Shown here piece after piece: positions 7,180 to 15,690 of a stretch of DNA of 52,994 nt. Every line of letters begins with the position of its first letter. Positions within the stretch are counted from its first letter, which is position 1. The stretch covers positions 1 through 52,994 of the forward strand of contig CALLLS010000028.1 of NCBI GenBank assembly GCA_938008215.1, written 5' to 3'. The DNA comes from an uncultured Verrucomicrobiales bacterium. GTDB taxonomy: Bacteria; Verrucomicrobiota; Verrucomicrobiia; Verrucomicrobiales; Akkermansiaceae. The notes under the pieces are model-generated. The model had not been told where the DNA came from and searched no databases. It worked only from the letters and a program-made list of their open reading frames with translations. A program made the position numbers and the translations under genes.

Positions 7180-8883
7180 ATGAGTAAAATTAAAATCAGG
7201 AGGCTTACAATCTTATTTGTAATGGCTCTAATAGGTGCCTTGATCGCCTTCTCGTTTAGCTACAAAGAAGCTAAGAAGCTTGGGGAAGATGTTTCTCCGC
7301 TAGCTCACGTTAAATACCTCGTAGATTATGACAACATAAAGGAGGGGAACGGTCCAGTATCTGTGTTTTATGCGATTACTTTCATATCTATTGCTTTCAG
7401 TAGCATAGTAGCAATGAGGTATAACTTTAAAAGTGGGTTTTTAAAAGATTTACATGGTTCTGCTAGTTGGGCGACCAAGAAGGACATTAAAGAGGCAGGG
7501 CTACTAAAAACATCAGGTGTGTATGTCGGAGGTTTTAGGAAGAACCCAAGAGATCCTCTGCTTCACCTTCGTGATAATACAAATACAAATATAATGGTGC
7601 TTGGACCTACTCTGTCAGGAAAAAATGCAGGTATTATGATACCAACTCTTTTAACCAATGCAGAAAAGTCATTTTTCGTGTATGATATGAAGGGGCAAAG
7701 TTTTCATTTCTCATCAGGTTGGAGAGAGCGAACTGGTAGTAAAGTCTTCGCCTTTAACCCTGGTTCTAGTGAAAGCCATAAATTTAACTTTCTCGCTGAA
7801 CTAGATCCTAAAAGCTCAAATTTCGAAAAAGACGTCCAGAATATAGCAACCGTTATGGTAGAAGAATTTGTCATAACGCAGATGAGTAAGTATGAGCATA
7901 TTAAGGCTCATGCCAAAGAGGTGCTTATGGCTGGAATAATTCACGTTTCTATTGATTATCCAGAAGAGAAAAGGAATATTTATCAAGTAGGTCAAATTCT
8001 TAAAATTTCATCTGAGCAGATGCATGAAGCCTTTCAAGGCTATTACGAAGAATGTTCTCACGAGGGGGCGAGACGTATATTCTTAGAGTTCCTAGAGTCC
8101 GATTCAGATAGACAAGGAGGGGCACTGTTCTATTTTAAAAGTATTTTTGAGTTATATCTAGACCCCAATATAGTGAAAAACACATCAAGCTCCGATTTTA
8201 CATTATCAGACTTATGCGATACCGATTACCCAGTAACCGTCTATTATATAATGTCTCCAGAAGACGTAAACAGGCTTAAGCCAATTACAAAACTCTTCAT
8301 TACACAATTATACTATAAAATATATTCCCGAGATAAATTTAAAGATGAGAATAAGGCGATTACTCTTATTTTAGGGTCCTTTGGATCTATTGGCTACATG
8401 GAAATAATGGAAAGGGCGCTTTCCCATTTGTCTAATAATAACGCCAGACTCATTATCTTAGCACACAGTATTGATCAATTACATAAGCACTATAAAGAGG
8501 TAGAATACCTTATTGGGAATTGTAGTACGCTGGTGGCAATGACTCCCAATGACAATGTGACTGCTGAATACTTAAGTAAAAAGCTAGGTATTAAAACAGT
8601 ATTACGTAAGAAAATTTCCTATTCAGGTAGAAGGTATGGATACATTGGTCAAAAATCAGAGGGAATGGAAGAGATTGCAAGACCATTAATGACACCAGAT
8701 GAAGTCTTTAGATTGCGAATGGCGAGCATAGGTAAGTATAACTCCAAAGACCACTCGGGTGAAGTTCTTATAATGTCTGGGGGGCATAATCCCATCCGAG
8801 CCAGACAGGTGCTGTTCTATAAAAATAAGATATTAAAAGCAAGATCAGAGTTGGAGCCAGTAAATTTAACCGTAGATATTTAG
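7180..8883 (+). CDS. traG: VirD4/TraG-like coupling protein with degenerate Walker B motif
   Basis: Family role: inner-membrane ATPase that brings substrates to the T4SS channel. Two N-terminal TM helices (residues 8-26 and 60-80), then the TraG signature LHGSASWATKKDIKEAG, a Walker A (LGPTLSGKNAG, 141-151) and FNPGSSESHKFNFL. At the Walker B position, where TraG/VirD4 proteins read LLDEFxxLG, this one reads LILGSFGSIG: Asp and Glu become Gly399 and Ser400. The following ERALSHL...IILAHSIDQL still matches the family. The 567-aa frame is intact, so ATP hydrolysis is probably lost or altered while the fold is kept. Fifth gene of the operon. Confidence 0.85.
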   Translation: MSKIKIRRLTILFVMALIGALIAFSFSYKEAKKLGEDVSPLAHVKYLVDYDNIKEGNGPVSVFYAITFISIAFSSIVAMRYNFKSGFLKDLHGSASWATKKDIKEAGLLKTSGVYVGGFRKNPRDPLLHLRDNTNTNIMVLGPTLSGKNAGIMIPTLLTNAEKSFFVYDMKGQSFHFSSGWRERTGSKVFAFNPGSSESHKFNFLAELDPKSSNFEKDVQNIATVMVEEFVITQMSKYEHIKAHAKEVLMAGIIHVSIDYPEEKRNIYQVGQILKISSEQMHEAFQGYYEECSHEGARRIFLEFLESDSDRQGGALFYFKSIFELYLDPNIVKNTSSSDFTLSDLCDTDYPVTVYYIMSPEDVNRLKPITKLFITQLYYKIYSRDKFKDENKAITLILGSFGSIGYMEIMERALSHLSNNNARLIILAHSIDQLHKHYKEVEYLIGNCSTLVAMTPNDNVTAEYLSKKLGIKTVLRKKISYSGRRYGYIGQKSEGMEEIARPLMTPDEVFRLRMASIGKYNSKDHSGEVLIMSGGHNPIRARQVLFYKNKILKARSELEPVNLTVDI

Positions 8884-8906
8884 AGGCTCTTAATTGCAAA
8901 TACATT

Positions 8907-9650
8907 ATGAACGTAATACTCATTTTATTAAGCACATTTATTCTAGTTTATGGGCAACCATTAAAATTCTCTAACACTCAGAAGCTTGACGAAGGTATTG
9001 AAAAGGTTAAAGATATTAAATCTTTGCTAAGTATTAATTGGAGTGAAATATCACAATTGCCTGAGCCTCCAGATGACCAAGCCGAATCTGGATTTCTTAT
9101 AATGCTGCAAGACGAGAAACTGAATGATGTTGTAATTGCAAAAATCAAGGAGCAAGAATTCCTCGACTTTTATTACTTTGGTAAAGATTTGTTTGAAAAC
9201 AGGCCCAATACAGAAAAACTATTTAAGGTAATAGATCTGGAGTCTAAAATTGCGCTTCTAAACCAAAAGCTGAAGTTTGACAGAGTTCGCCCTAAGTATG
9301 TCAACACTGCGCTGAATGAAGTAATAGAAACCCCAAGTTATCCGTCTTACCCTTCGGGAGATGCTACCCAATCACGCTTGTTCGCAATGCTTTTTACATC
9401 TTTAGACCCTGCAAATAAGGATAAGTATATGGCTCTTGCGGATGAAATAGCTTTAAATAAAGAATTAGCAGGACTCAATTACCGGAGTGATTCTTATATC
9501 GGAAAGCTCTATGCTCAATTTATATTAGGAAAATTAATGGAAAACCAAATGTTTCAAGGTCTCTACTTTGCGGCAGTTAGCGAATGGGGAAAAGAAGACG
9601 ATTTTGTTGCGAAATTTGCAATCCTTAAAGTATTAACACTGAAACAATAG
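8907..9650 (+). CDS. Exported PAP2/class A acid phosphatase-like protein lacking catalytic histidines
   Basis: Signal peptide at residues 1-16 (MNVILILLSTFILVYGQ), so probably periplasmic. The PAP2 signature is recognisable but altered. Motif 1 is intact (K121-x6-R128-P129). Motif 2 is YPSYPSGD, with Asp152 where PSGH has its His. Motif 3 (SRx5HxxxD, as in PhoN) aligns as N184, K185, N191 and D195, so the Arg and the nucleophilic His are gone. Phosphatase activity is therefore unlikely; binding or a structural role is more plausible. It lies 23 bases after the VirD4-like gene and ends the operon; mpl is convergent just beyond. The family call rests on these motifs and the surrounding pattern. 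Confidence 0.6.
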   Translation: MNVILILLSTFILVYGQPLKFSNTQKLDEGIEKVKDIKSLLSINWSEISQLPEPPDDQAESGFLIMLQDEKLNDVVIAKIKEQEFLDFYYFGKDLFENRPNTEKLFKVIDLESKIALLNQKLKFDRVRPKYVNTALNEVIETPSYPSYPSGDATQSRLFAMLFTSLDPANKDKYMALADEIALNKELAGLNYRSDSYIGKLYAQFILGKLMENQMFQGLYFAAVSEWGKEDDFVAKFAILKVLTLKQ

Positions 9651-9706
9651 AGGGTCGATCAATCGATAAGGACTTTAAGTTCCTAGTAGGCTGTGTTTGA
9701 TCAATA

Positions 9707-11209
9707 TCATACCTTATCCAAGGACATTTGGGCGATGATGTCTTCTTGGATATGACCAAAGTGACCATTACTCATCGTGATCATGATGTCCTGAGACTTC
9801 ACTTTCTTTTTTAGGAATGCTAAGATCTCTTCGTTTGTTTCAAAGAGAAAGGCTGGCACACCAAGACGGTTAATCATCTCCGCTACCTTCGGGGAGTCCA
9901 TAAAGTCCGTGACATCATCATTATGACGAAATGGTGGAATTTTTAGGATTGCCAAGTCAGCGTCTTTAAACGCTGCTGGATAATCACCTTCGAAGGACTT
10001 TCGGCGGCTCGAGTTCGAGCGTGGTTCGAAGATAGCGATGATACGGTGTTCCTCTTTCGGGTAGCGCTTTCTCATTCCCGTTAACGTTGCCTCTACTGCC
10101 GTTGGGTGATGCGCGTAATCGTCAATCAGTTCAATCCCCTTCTCAGCGCAATTCGCGAGCAGTTCTTGGCGTTTTTTCATTCCCGTAAAGTGGGAAATCG
10201 TTTTCTTAAGTGAATCAAAGGGGAGTCCGTTTTCGAGGGATACTCCAAGGGCACAAGCAATGTTTAAGCAATTATATTCACCCGTTAATGGTGTCTCAAC
10301 TCTGCCGAGATCCTCTCCATTCAGCTTGAAGTCCAATATTTGGAGGTGCGCGTTCCGTCCCTCATGAGAAACTTGCAAATTGGCTCCCTCAGAAAACCCG
10401 TAAGAAATTACTTTTCCTCTACAATACGGACGAAGTTTCACGGCATCGTTATCGGCACAAAGGTAAACTGTGCTCTCCGCGTCCATTTCCTCTACAAGAT
10501 AGCGGAACGCTGTGAAGTAATCTTCCTCATCCTTATAAATGTCAGTGTGATCAAGCTCCAGTGAGGTCACGATGAGATACTTAGCTTTATAATGAAGGAA
10601 CTTAGGACGCTTATCAAAGAAGGCGGTATCGTATTCATCTCCTTCAATAAGGAAAGACTTCCCATGACTCGTGGCGTATGCGGTGCTTTCACCTTGTATC
10701 ACGCCTCCAACCAAAAAGCTGGGATCGGCACCTGCGTTTAAGAAGAGTTTAATGAGTAACCCTGTCGTCGTCGTTTTTCCGTGCGTCCCCGCCACCACGA
10801 TTCTCTCCTGCTCACCCATAACAAAGGTGGAGAGAGCCTCCGCAATAGAGATATATGGCACGCCTAATTCTCGTGCAGCGATCGCTTCTACATTATCTGG
10901 ACCCAGCGCATTTCCGATGACTACTAGATCTGCTCCTTTCACGTTGTCCGCAGAGAAAGAACGCTCTGAGATACCCAGTTCATCCAGAACAAGAGACATG
11001 GGAGCGGCATAGGTGCTATCTGATCCCGTTACGGAGTATCCTTTCGCTGATAGTAAGCCCGCTAGTGGAGCCATTGCCTTTCCGCAAATCGCACTGATAT
11101 GAATCGTCTTTACATCGGACAGTGCTGGAATTTCAGTACGTGTTGCACGTCGTGCCTCTTCATGTGAGAGGCCACTTATTTTTTGAGCAAAATATTCTTC
11201 TGAAGTCAT
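9707..11209 (-). CDS. mpl: UDP-N-acetylmuramate:L-Ala-gamma-D-Glu-meso-DAP ligase (murein peptide ligase)
   Basis: Cytoplasmic Mur-family ligase that joins recovered tripeptide to UDP-MurNAc during peptidoglycan recycling. The N-terminal Rossmann motif is HISAICGKAMAPLAGLL, closer to Mpl than MurC; then VTGSD, the ATP loop GTHGKTTT, the central DEYDTAFFDKRPKF and DDYAHHPTAVEATL, and the EPRSNSSRR segment of the C-terminal domain. Mpl is about 450-500 aa; this is 500 from the ATG at 11209. A longer frame from 11266 would run into the neighbouring HAD gene and is less likely. It lies 16 bases downstream of the HAD gene on the same strand. Confidence 0.9.
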   Translation of the reverse strand: MTSEEYFAQKISGLSHEEARRATRTEIPALSDVKTIHISAICGKAMAPLAGLLSAKGYSVTGSDSTYAAPMSLVLDELGISERSFSADNVKGADLVVIGNALGPDNVEAIAARELGVPYISIAEALSTFVMGEQERIVVAGTHGKTTTTGLLIKLFLNAGADPSFLVGGVIQGESTAYATSHGKSFLIEGDEYDTAFFDKRPKFLHYKAKYLIVTSLELDHTDIYKDEEDYFTAFRYLVEEMDAESTVYLCADNDAVKLRPYCRGKVISYGFSEGANLQVSHEGRNAHLQILDFKLNGEDLGRVETPLTGEYNCLNIACALGVSLENGLPFDSLKKTISHFTGMKKRQELLANCAEKGIELIDDYAHHPTAVEATLTGMRKRYPKEEHRIIAIFEPRSNSSRRKSFEGDYPAAFKDADLAILKIPPFRHNDDVTDFMDSPKVAEMINRLGVPAFLFETNEEILAFLKKKVKSQDIMITMSNGHFGHIQEDIIAQMSLDKV

Positions 11210-11225
11210 TAATATGGTGAGATTG

Positions 11226-12101
11226 TTAAAATGTAGGAGCTGAAATACGAGCATTTTCCCGCTCATCTAGGCGAGTTTTTAATATCCGATCCGCCGTTTC
11301 ACGGATCATTTGCTCCATTACGTTTCGGAGATGGCTTCCTTTTTGGTAATCAGCAGGTGCGATGTGCTTTACTCTCCCAGCGTAAGTAGTGAGATTATAA
11401 CATTTACTGAAACTCTTTCCGCTTGGGTCTTCTGGATTATAGACAGCGATGGCATGACCACCATTATTCTTCATGACGGTAAAGCAAGGGACATCAGTGG
11501 GACCGTCTCCCACGTAAATCATGTTTTCAAAAGGAATAGGACGCTGATCTGCTGGCATGTGGTCATTCACATCCTCATTATGTTTAAGCATACCTTTATT
11601 AATACGAAAGAGGTACTGTGTCTTTTGGGTGTGAGAAATCGTGCGTTTAGGAAAGGAAATCTTCCCGTTCTCTTCTCCGAACTCACAGCCGAAAATGGAG
11701 GTCATATACGGCTTAAGATCACACCCTTCAATTAAAGCCTGTAAACCAGAAGAGACAATGTGATACTCTATCTTAATTCCTGCTAGCTTATGCTCAGGAG
11801 TTAACGCTGCCCGCATCTCATCAAAGCATTCAGGAACACCTGGGAAAAAAGTGAGGTTTTCCCCCAGCTGTGTTAGCCTCTCATTGGTCACCTGATCCAT
11901 TCCCAGGTAATCCAGCAGGCACTTCATGTAAGCGAGTTCACTTTCCCAACCCTGTTCATGACAGAGCGTATTACACTTCTCCCAAAACTGCTCAGAAGCA
12001 ATCCCAAACGCTGGGAACAGAACATCATTCTGCATGTAGATAGGACTTAGCGTTTGGTCATAATCAAACACTAGCGCAATAGTCGTTTGTGGAACAGACA
12101 T
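11226..12101 (-). CDS. HAD-superfamily phosphatase (phosphoserine-phosphatase-like)
   Basis: Predicted cytoplasmic phosphohydrolase. HAD motif I is FDYDQTLSP near the N-terminus (DxDxT), motif II is [11 protein letters not shown], and motif III/IV is [12 protein letters not shown]. The helical cap lies between motifs I and II. The substrate cannot be read from sequence. ATG at 12101 is chosen because motif I should begin about 10 residues in; a longer frame to 12254 would overlap the divergent gene. Probably co-transcribed with mpl and divergent from the pyrophosphatase-like gene, sharing a 90-base intergenic region. A HAD gene beside an EboF-like enzyme recalls Ebo clusters, but no other Ebo gene is here. 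Confidence 0.75.
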   Translation of the reverse strand: MSVPQTTIALVFDYDQTLSPIYMQNDVLFPAFGIASEQFWEKCNTLCHEQGWESELAYMKCLLDYLGMDQVTNERLTQLGENLTFFPGVPECFDEMRAALTPEHKLAGIKIEYHIVSSGLQALIEGCDLKPYMTSIFGCEFGEENGKISFPKRTISHTQKTQYLFRINKGMLKHNEDVNDHMPADQRPIPFENMIYVGDGPTDVPCFTVMKNNGGHAIAVYNPEDPSGKSFSKCYNLTTYAGRVKHIAPADYQKGSHLRNVMEQMIRETADRILKTRLDERENARISAPTF

Positions 12102-12191
12102 AAGCTTCTTAGATAGACAGAAAAGCAATCTCCTAGCTAAATAACAAGGAAAGAGTGGAAAAACTAAGAACGCTTGTTTAAAATTTCTGAT

Positions 12192-13547
12192 ATGCCATCC
12201 CGCCTCGCCCTCATTGATGTCGTAGGACTGACCACTGGACTCATAGAAAAGCATGGAACGTTCCTACAGGAATGGAGCGCGCGAAAAACCGTATCCACAT
12301 TTGAGCCTGCCTTTCCCGCAGTCACCACTACGGCACAATCCACCTACCTTACGGGAAAGTCCCCTGCAGAGCATGGCATCGTTGGGAATGGTTGGTATGA
12401 TCGCACGGATGCCGAACATAAGTTCTGGAAGCAGTCTAATCACTTGGTCTCTGGGGAAAAGGTTTGGGAAACGCTGAAAAAAGAGAATCCAGACTTCACC
12501 TGTGCGAAGCTTTTTTGGTGGTATAACATGTACAGCTCCGCTGACTACACTATCACGCCGCGCCCGATGTACCCTGCGGACGGGAGAAAAGTCTTTGATG
12601 TTTACACCCAGCCAATGAAAATGCGGGAGGAGATTAAGGTAGATCTCGGAGACTTTCCTTTCTTTACCTTTTGGGGGCCAAAGGCAGGGATTGCTTGCTC
12701 GCAGTGGATCGCTAAGTCTGCTCAATGGGTAGAAGAAAAGTATACGCCAAACCTGAACCTCATTTACCTTCCTCACCTAGATTATATTCTTCAGAGAGAA
12801 GGTCCGAATGGAAAAAGCGTCGCCGCCGAATTCAAAAAAATTGATGACGTCCTAGAAGACTTAATCAGCTACTTGGAAGACAAAGACATAGAAGTCATGC
12901 TCGTCTCAGAATACGGTATTAGTGAAGTCTCTAAGCCTATCCACCTGAACCGCCTCTTCCGAGAACAAGGCTGGATCACTATTAAAGAGGAGCTAGGGCG
13001 AGAGCAGCTAGACCTAGGTGCTAGTCAGGTCTTCGCTATTGCAGACCACCAAATCTCCCATATTTACCTTAACGACCCCAGCTTAAAAGAGCAGGTTCGC
13101 TCCCTACTGGAAGATACTTCAGGGATAGAAGCTGTGCATGATGGAAAGGAAGAGTTTGGCACGGGAATTGGAGGCGAGCGCGCTGGTGACTTGGTGGTAG
13201 AAGCCACTCCCGATAGCTGGTTCACCTATTACTATTGGCTGGATGATGCCCTCGCTCCAGACTTTGCCCGTTGTATCGATATTCACCGCAAATGTGGTTA
13301 TGACCCGGTAGAACTCTTTATAGATCCAGAGCTCAAACTCGCTCCCTTAAAAATCGCTACCTTTCTCGCCATGAAGAAACTCGGCTTCCGAGTCCTCATG
13401 GATCTCATCCCGCTAGATACAACCCTAGTAAAAGGCTCACATGGCAGGAGAAATGTCCCCTCACATGAGCAACCTTTATTCATTGGAAATCAGAAAGTCT
13501 CAAATGCTGAAGAGGTCTATCAGGCGGTGAAAAAGTGGTTTTCTTAG
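12192..13547 (+). CDS. Alkaline phosphatase superfamily, nucleotide pyrophosphatase/phosphodiesterase-like
   Basis: Metal-dependent phosphodiesterase of the ENPP type. An N-terminal metal-binding aspartate lies in LIDVVGLT, the nucleophile Thr in [16 protein letters not shown] followed by [13 protein letters not shown], and further metal ligands in [18 protein letters not shown] and KGSHGRR. At 451 aa it has a full-length single domain. There is no signal peptide, so it is cytosolic, unlike classical alkaline phosphatases. ATG at 12192 is used; a TTG 18 bases upstream is possible. Relatives include EboF of prenylated-metabolite transport clusters; the substrate is unknown. Confidence 0.75.
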   Translation: MPSRLALIDVVGLTTGLIEKHGTFLQEWSARKTVSTFEPAFPAVTTTAQSTYLTGKSPAEHGIVGNGWYDRTDAEHKFWKQSNHLVSGEKVWETLKKENPDFTCAKLFWWYNMYSSADYTITPRPMYPADGRKVFDVYTQPMKMREEIKVDLGDFPFFTFWGPKAGIACSQWIAKSAQWVEEKYTPNLNLIYLPHLDYILQREGPNGKSVAAEFKKIDDVLEDLISYLEDKDIEVMLVSEYGISEVSKPIHLNRLFREQGWITIKEELGREQLDLGASQVFAIADHQISHIYLNDPSLKEQVRSLLEDTSGIEAVHDGKEEFGTGIGGERAGDLVVEATPDSWFTYYYWLDDALAPDFARCIDIHRKCGYDPVELFIDPELKLAPLKIATFLAMKKLGFRVLMDLIPLDTTLVKGSHGRRNVPSHEQPLFIGNQKVSNAEEVYQAVKKWFS

Positions 13548-13589
13548 CCCGAACTCAGAGATTAAGAACAAGAATTTAAAACAATGGCT

Positions 13590-15434
13590 TTACCAGCCAC
13601 CGCCTCCACCCCCTCCGCCAGAGCTTCCACCGCCCCCACTTCCACCGCTTGATGAGGGGGAGGTGGCTGCAGAAGAAAGAGCCGAGCCCAGCGCTCCGCC
13701 AAGTGCCGCACTTGATAGGAAGGTATGGGATCCTGAGAAATGCCCTGTATAGAAGGACGGACGATAGGAACTCTGGTGTTCTGCCATGGCTGCCTTTTCT
13801 AGGGTGTCCGCAAAGGAGCTCGTCCAGTTTTCTCCTACTCCAAGCGCCATTGCATAAGGGAGGAATTCTTCGAAGTGTTTTGGTGTTTGTGCAGGTGCTT
13901 CTGCCATATTAAGGCGGTCTTTCTCCGCCACACTAAGGTAATGTTTTAAGCCCTCTATGTGATCCAATATTTTTCTCCCTTCCCTAGTGGGTGCTTTCAT
14001 CAATTTAGAAAAAAGCGCATTAATTCCTGTAATAGTAATGATGAGGACTAGCAAAAGCGGGCTTGACGCTTTTAGAAGCATAAAGGCACCAAAGCACCAG
14101 AAACCCAAAAACGGGATAGAAAAAAGGAATATAGGTAAAGCTTTAGCAAATTGCTTTTTTAGAAGAGCTTTGACCCAGGTGGAGACAAGGGCAAAGCAGC
14201 CAAAAGTCCAAATTGTTAACCATACGGTGAGAAAAATACCCTCTACATTTTTAAAGAAAATTAAACTTAAACCTAGGGTAGCTATTGAAAGAGCAAGACC
14301 AGGTAAAAGCCATTTAACATTTTTGTGAAATAATTTATCAACGTATTTTTCTTTTATCTCGGTATGATGTGCTGCACGCGCACCAGCTATCGTCCTGTGA
14401 TTCTTTTGATCTAGTAGCAATTTATCTTGTGAGCTGAAGAGTTCAGAATTCAGAACATCTTCTTCTCCTGTTAACGATGCTGAGGCTTCTCGTTCTTTCT
14501 TAGATAAACTATACTTATTACCAGCATGCTCAATCATCAATGCACCCTTTTGAGCTAGTTCCACTACCCCAGCCGTAAAGCAATCGTTATCATAATTCAT
14601 TTTTTTGACGAAGCGCACTGCACCTGCCGACATACCCTCAGGTGCTGTAAACTCTGGGAAAATGATGCCTTTTCTGGGATCTCTTCCCACATAGAGCCAG
14701 GCTCCGAGAAACCAAGATATTGTTGCGACGAACGCTCCGAGAATGAAGAGCAGCATTTTAGGAAGCTTCTGCTCAGAGAGCGTAAGATACCCTTTTGGGA
14801 TTTGTGCTGAGATGGTTAAGCCTTCTCTGGCTCGCAGTGGTTTAGTAAGAATGAATTCTACGGAAGAACCATTTTTTTGAACTCTATAGTTTTGCTCCTT
14901 TTCTCCTTTTTTTCCGGTATAGGCACCCGCGTTTATGCATTCTGCTCCTGCAGGAAATTTAATGGTGCAGGTGGAATTTAAAATGGGAAAAACCCAATGA
15001 TTACCGGTGACATTCCAATAGAGCTCATCAGCATTTTTCTGTGAGAGCATCCATCCATTGGTGCGGTATTGTATGACATAGGTATAAATCCCAGGTTTTA
15101 GGATTATATTTGAATTTCCAATCTTTATCCGCGTGCCACCTGGTTGTTTTTTAAGTCCGTATGACTCTGAAACTCCATTTTTAGTTACTTTGATAACTTT
15201 AAAAGGCAGCTCACTCGTAATACCCCACTTATCTTTCACAATATGCGGAAAGTCTCGGTAGATACCACGATTTATTTTATTATTCATGGCGCGAACTTTA
15301 ATTGATTCGGTAATATCCAGCGTTCCGTCTTCCTCTACTAATACATCCACGTCATAATTTAAGATCTCTTCTTGCTGAAATGCAGAAAGAGGTAGAACGA
15401 GAAGAAGGAAGAAAGTTAAGAGTCTCAAATTCAT
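13590..15434 (-). CDS. DUF2207 membrane protein with glycine-rich tail
   Basis: Membrane protein of the DUF2207 family, widespread and of unknown function. Signal peptide at residues 1-19, an extracytoplasmic beta domain (VDVLVEEDGTLDITESI, INRGIYRDFPHI, ELYWNVTGNHWVFPI), a first TM near residue 235, a cytoplasmic region (FVKKMNYDND, MIEHAGNKYSLSKKERE), a cluster of TM helices around 380-470, and a C-terminus ending in a run of Gly and Ser, as is common in the family. Length 614 aa from ATG 15434. The longer frame to 15563 runs through the tRNA-Cys gene and is rejected. Confidence 0.8.
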   Translation of the reverse strand: MNLRLLTFFLLLVLPLSAFQQEEILNYDVDVLVEEDGTLDITESIKVRAMNNKINRGIYRDFPHIVKDKWGITSELPFKVIKVTKNGVSESYGLKKQPGGTRIKIGNSNIILKPGIYTYVIQYRTNGWMLSQKNADELYWNVTGNHWVFPILNSTCTIKFPAGAECINAGAYTGKKGEKEQNYRVQKNGSSVEFILTKPLRAREGLTISAQIPKGYLTLSEQKLPKMLLFILGAFVATISWFLGAWLYVGRDPRKGIIFPEFTAPEGMSAGAVRFVKKMNYDNDCFTAGVVELAQKGALMIEHAGNKYSLSKKEREASASLTGEEDVLNSELFSSQDKLLLDQKNHRTIAGARAAHHTEIKEKYVDKLFHKNVKWLLPGLALSIATLGLSLIFFKNVEGIFLTVWLTIWTFGCFALVSTWVKALLKKQFAKALPIFLFSIPFLGFWCFGAFMLLKASSPLLLVLIITITGINALFSKLMKAPTREGRKILDHIEGLKHYLSVAEKDRLNMAEAPAQTPKHFEEFLPYAMALGVGENWTSSFADTLEKAAMAEHQSSYRPSFYTGHFSGSHTFLSSAALGGALGSALSSAATSPSSSGGSGGGGSSGGGGGGGGW

Positions 15435-15492
15435 ATAAGCGTGAGTGAGGCAAAGGTTCTTACGTTGTAGTAAATCCTTATAAAATAAAGGT

Positions 15493-15569
15493 TGGAGGCG
15501 AAGGCGGGATTTGAACCCGCGAATAAAAGTTTTGCAAACTTCCGCCTTAGACCACTTGGCCACTTCGCC
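15493..15569 (-). tRNA. tRNA-Cys (anticodon GCA), 3' CCA encoded
   Basis: On the minus strand the acceptor GGCGAAG pairs with CTTCGCC, followed by discriminator T and CCA. The anticodon stem GAAGT/ACTTT holds the loop TTGCAAA with GCA anticodon. The T arm is GCGGG-TTCAAAT-CCCGC. Without the CCA it spans 15496-15569. Confidence 0.95.
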
Positions 15570-15576
15570 TTTTGTA

Positions 15577-15606
15577 AATTTCTCGTAATGGAAATTACGA
15601 GAAATT
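15577..15606. terminator. Perfect 13-bp hairpin between pilB-like operon and tRNA-Cys
   Basis: AATTTCTCGTAAT at 15577-15589, loop GGAA, then the exact reverse complement at 15594-15606. On the minus strand it lies after the pilB-like stop and just before tRNA-Cys. There is no U-run, so it may be a processing or weak termination structure rather than a classical terminator. Confidence 0.45.
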
Positions 15607-15690
15607 CGTTTTAGATGTAAAATGATTTATGTCAATCTCAAGTTGAGTTTCGTTTCTGGCGAGCTGTTCTAAAGTGGCTTACAGTCTTAG

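Noticed and set aside
9651-9706. Terminator between the T4SS operon and mpl
   Set aside because: Only short imperfect GATCAAT repeats; no stem-loop with a U tract.
11310-11735. 141-codon plus-strand frame opposite the HAD gene
   Set aside because: Antisense to a clearly coding HAD domain; no recognisable motifs.
12264-12776. 170-codon minus-strand frame opposite the pyrophosphatase-like gene
   Set aside because: Overlaps a full-length conserved coding gene; Arg/Pro-rich shadow composition.
15435-15563. N-terminal extension of the DUF2207 gene
   Set aside because: It runs through the tRNA-Cys gene; the signal peptide begins at ATG 15434.
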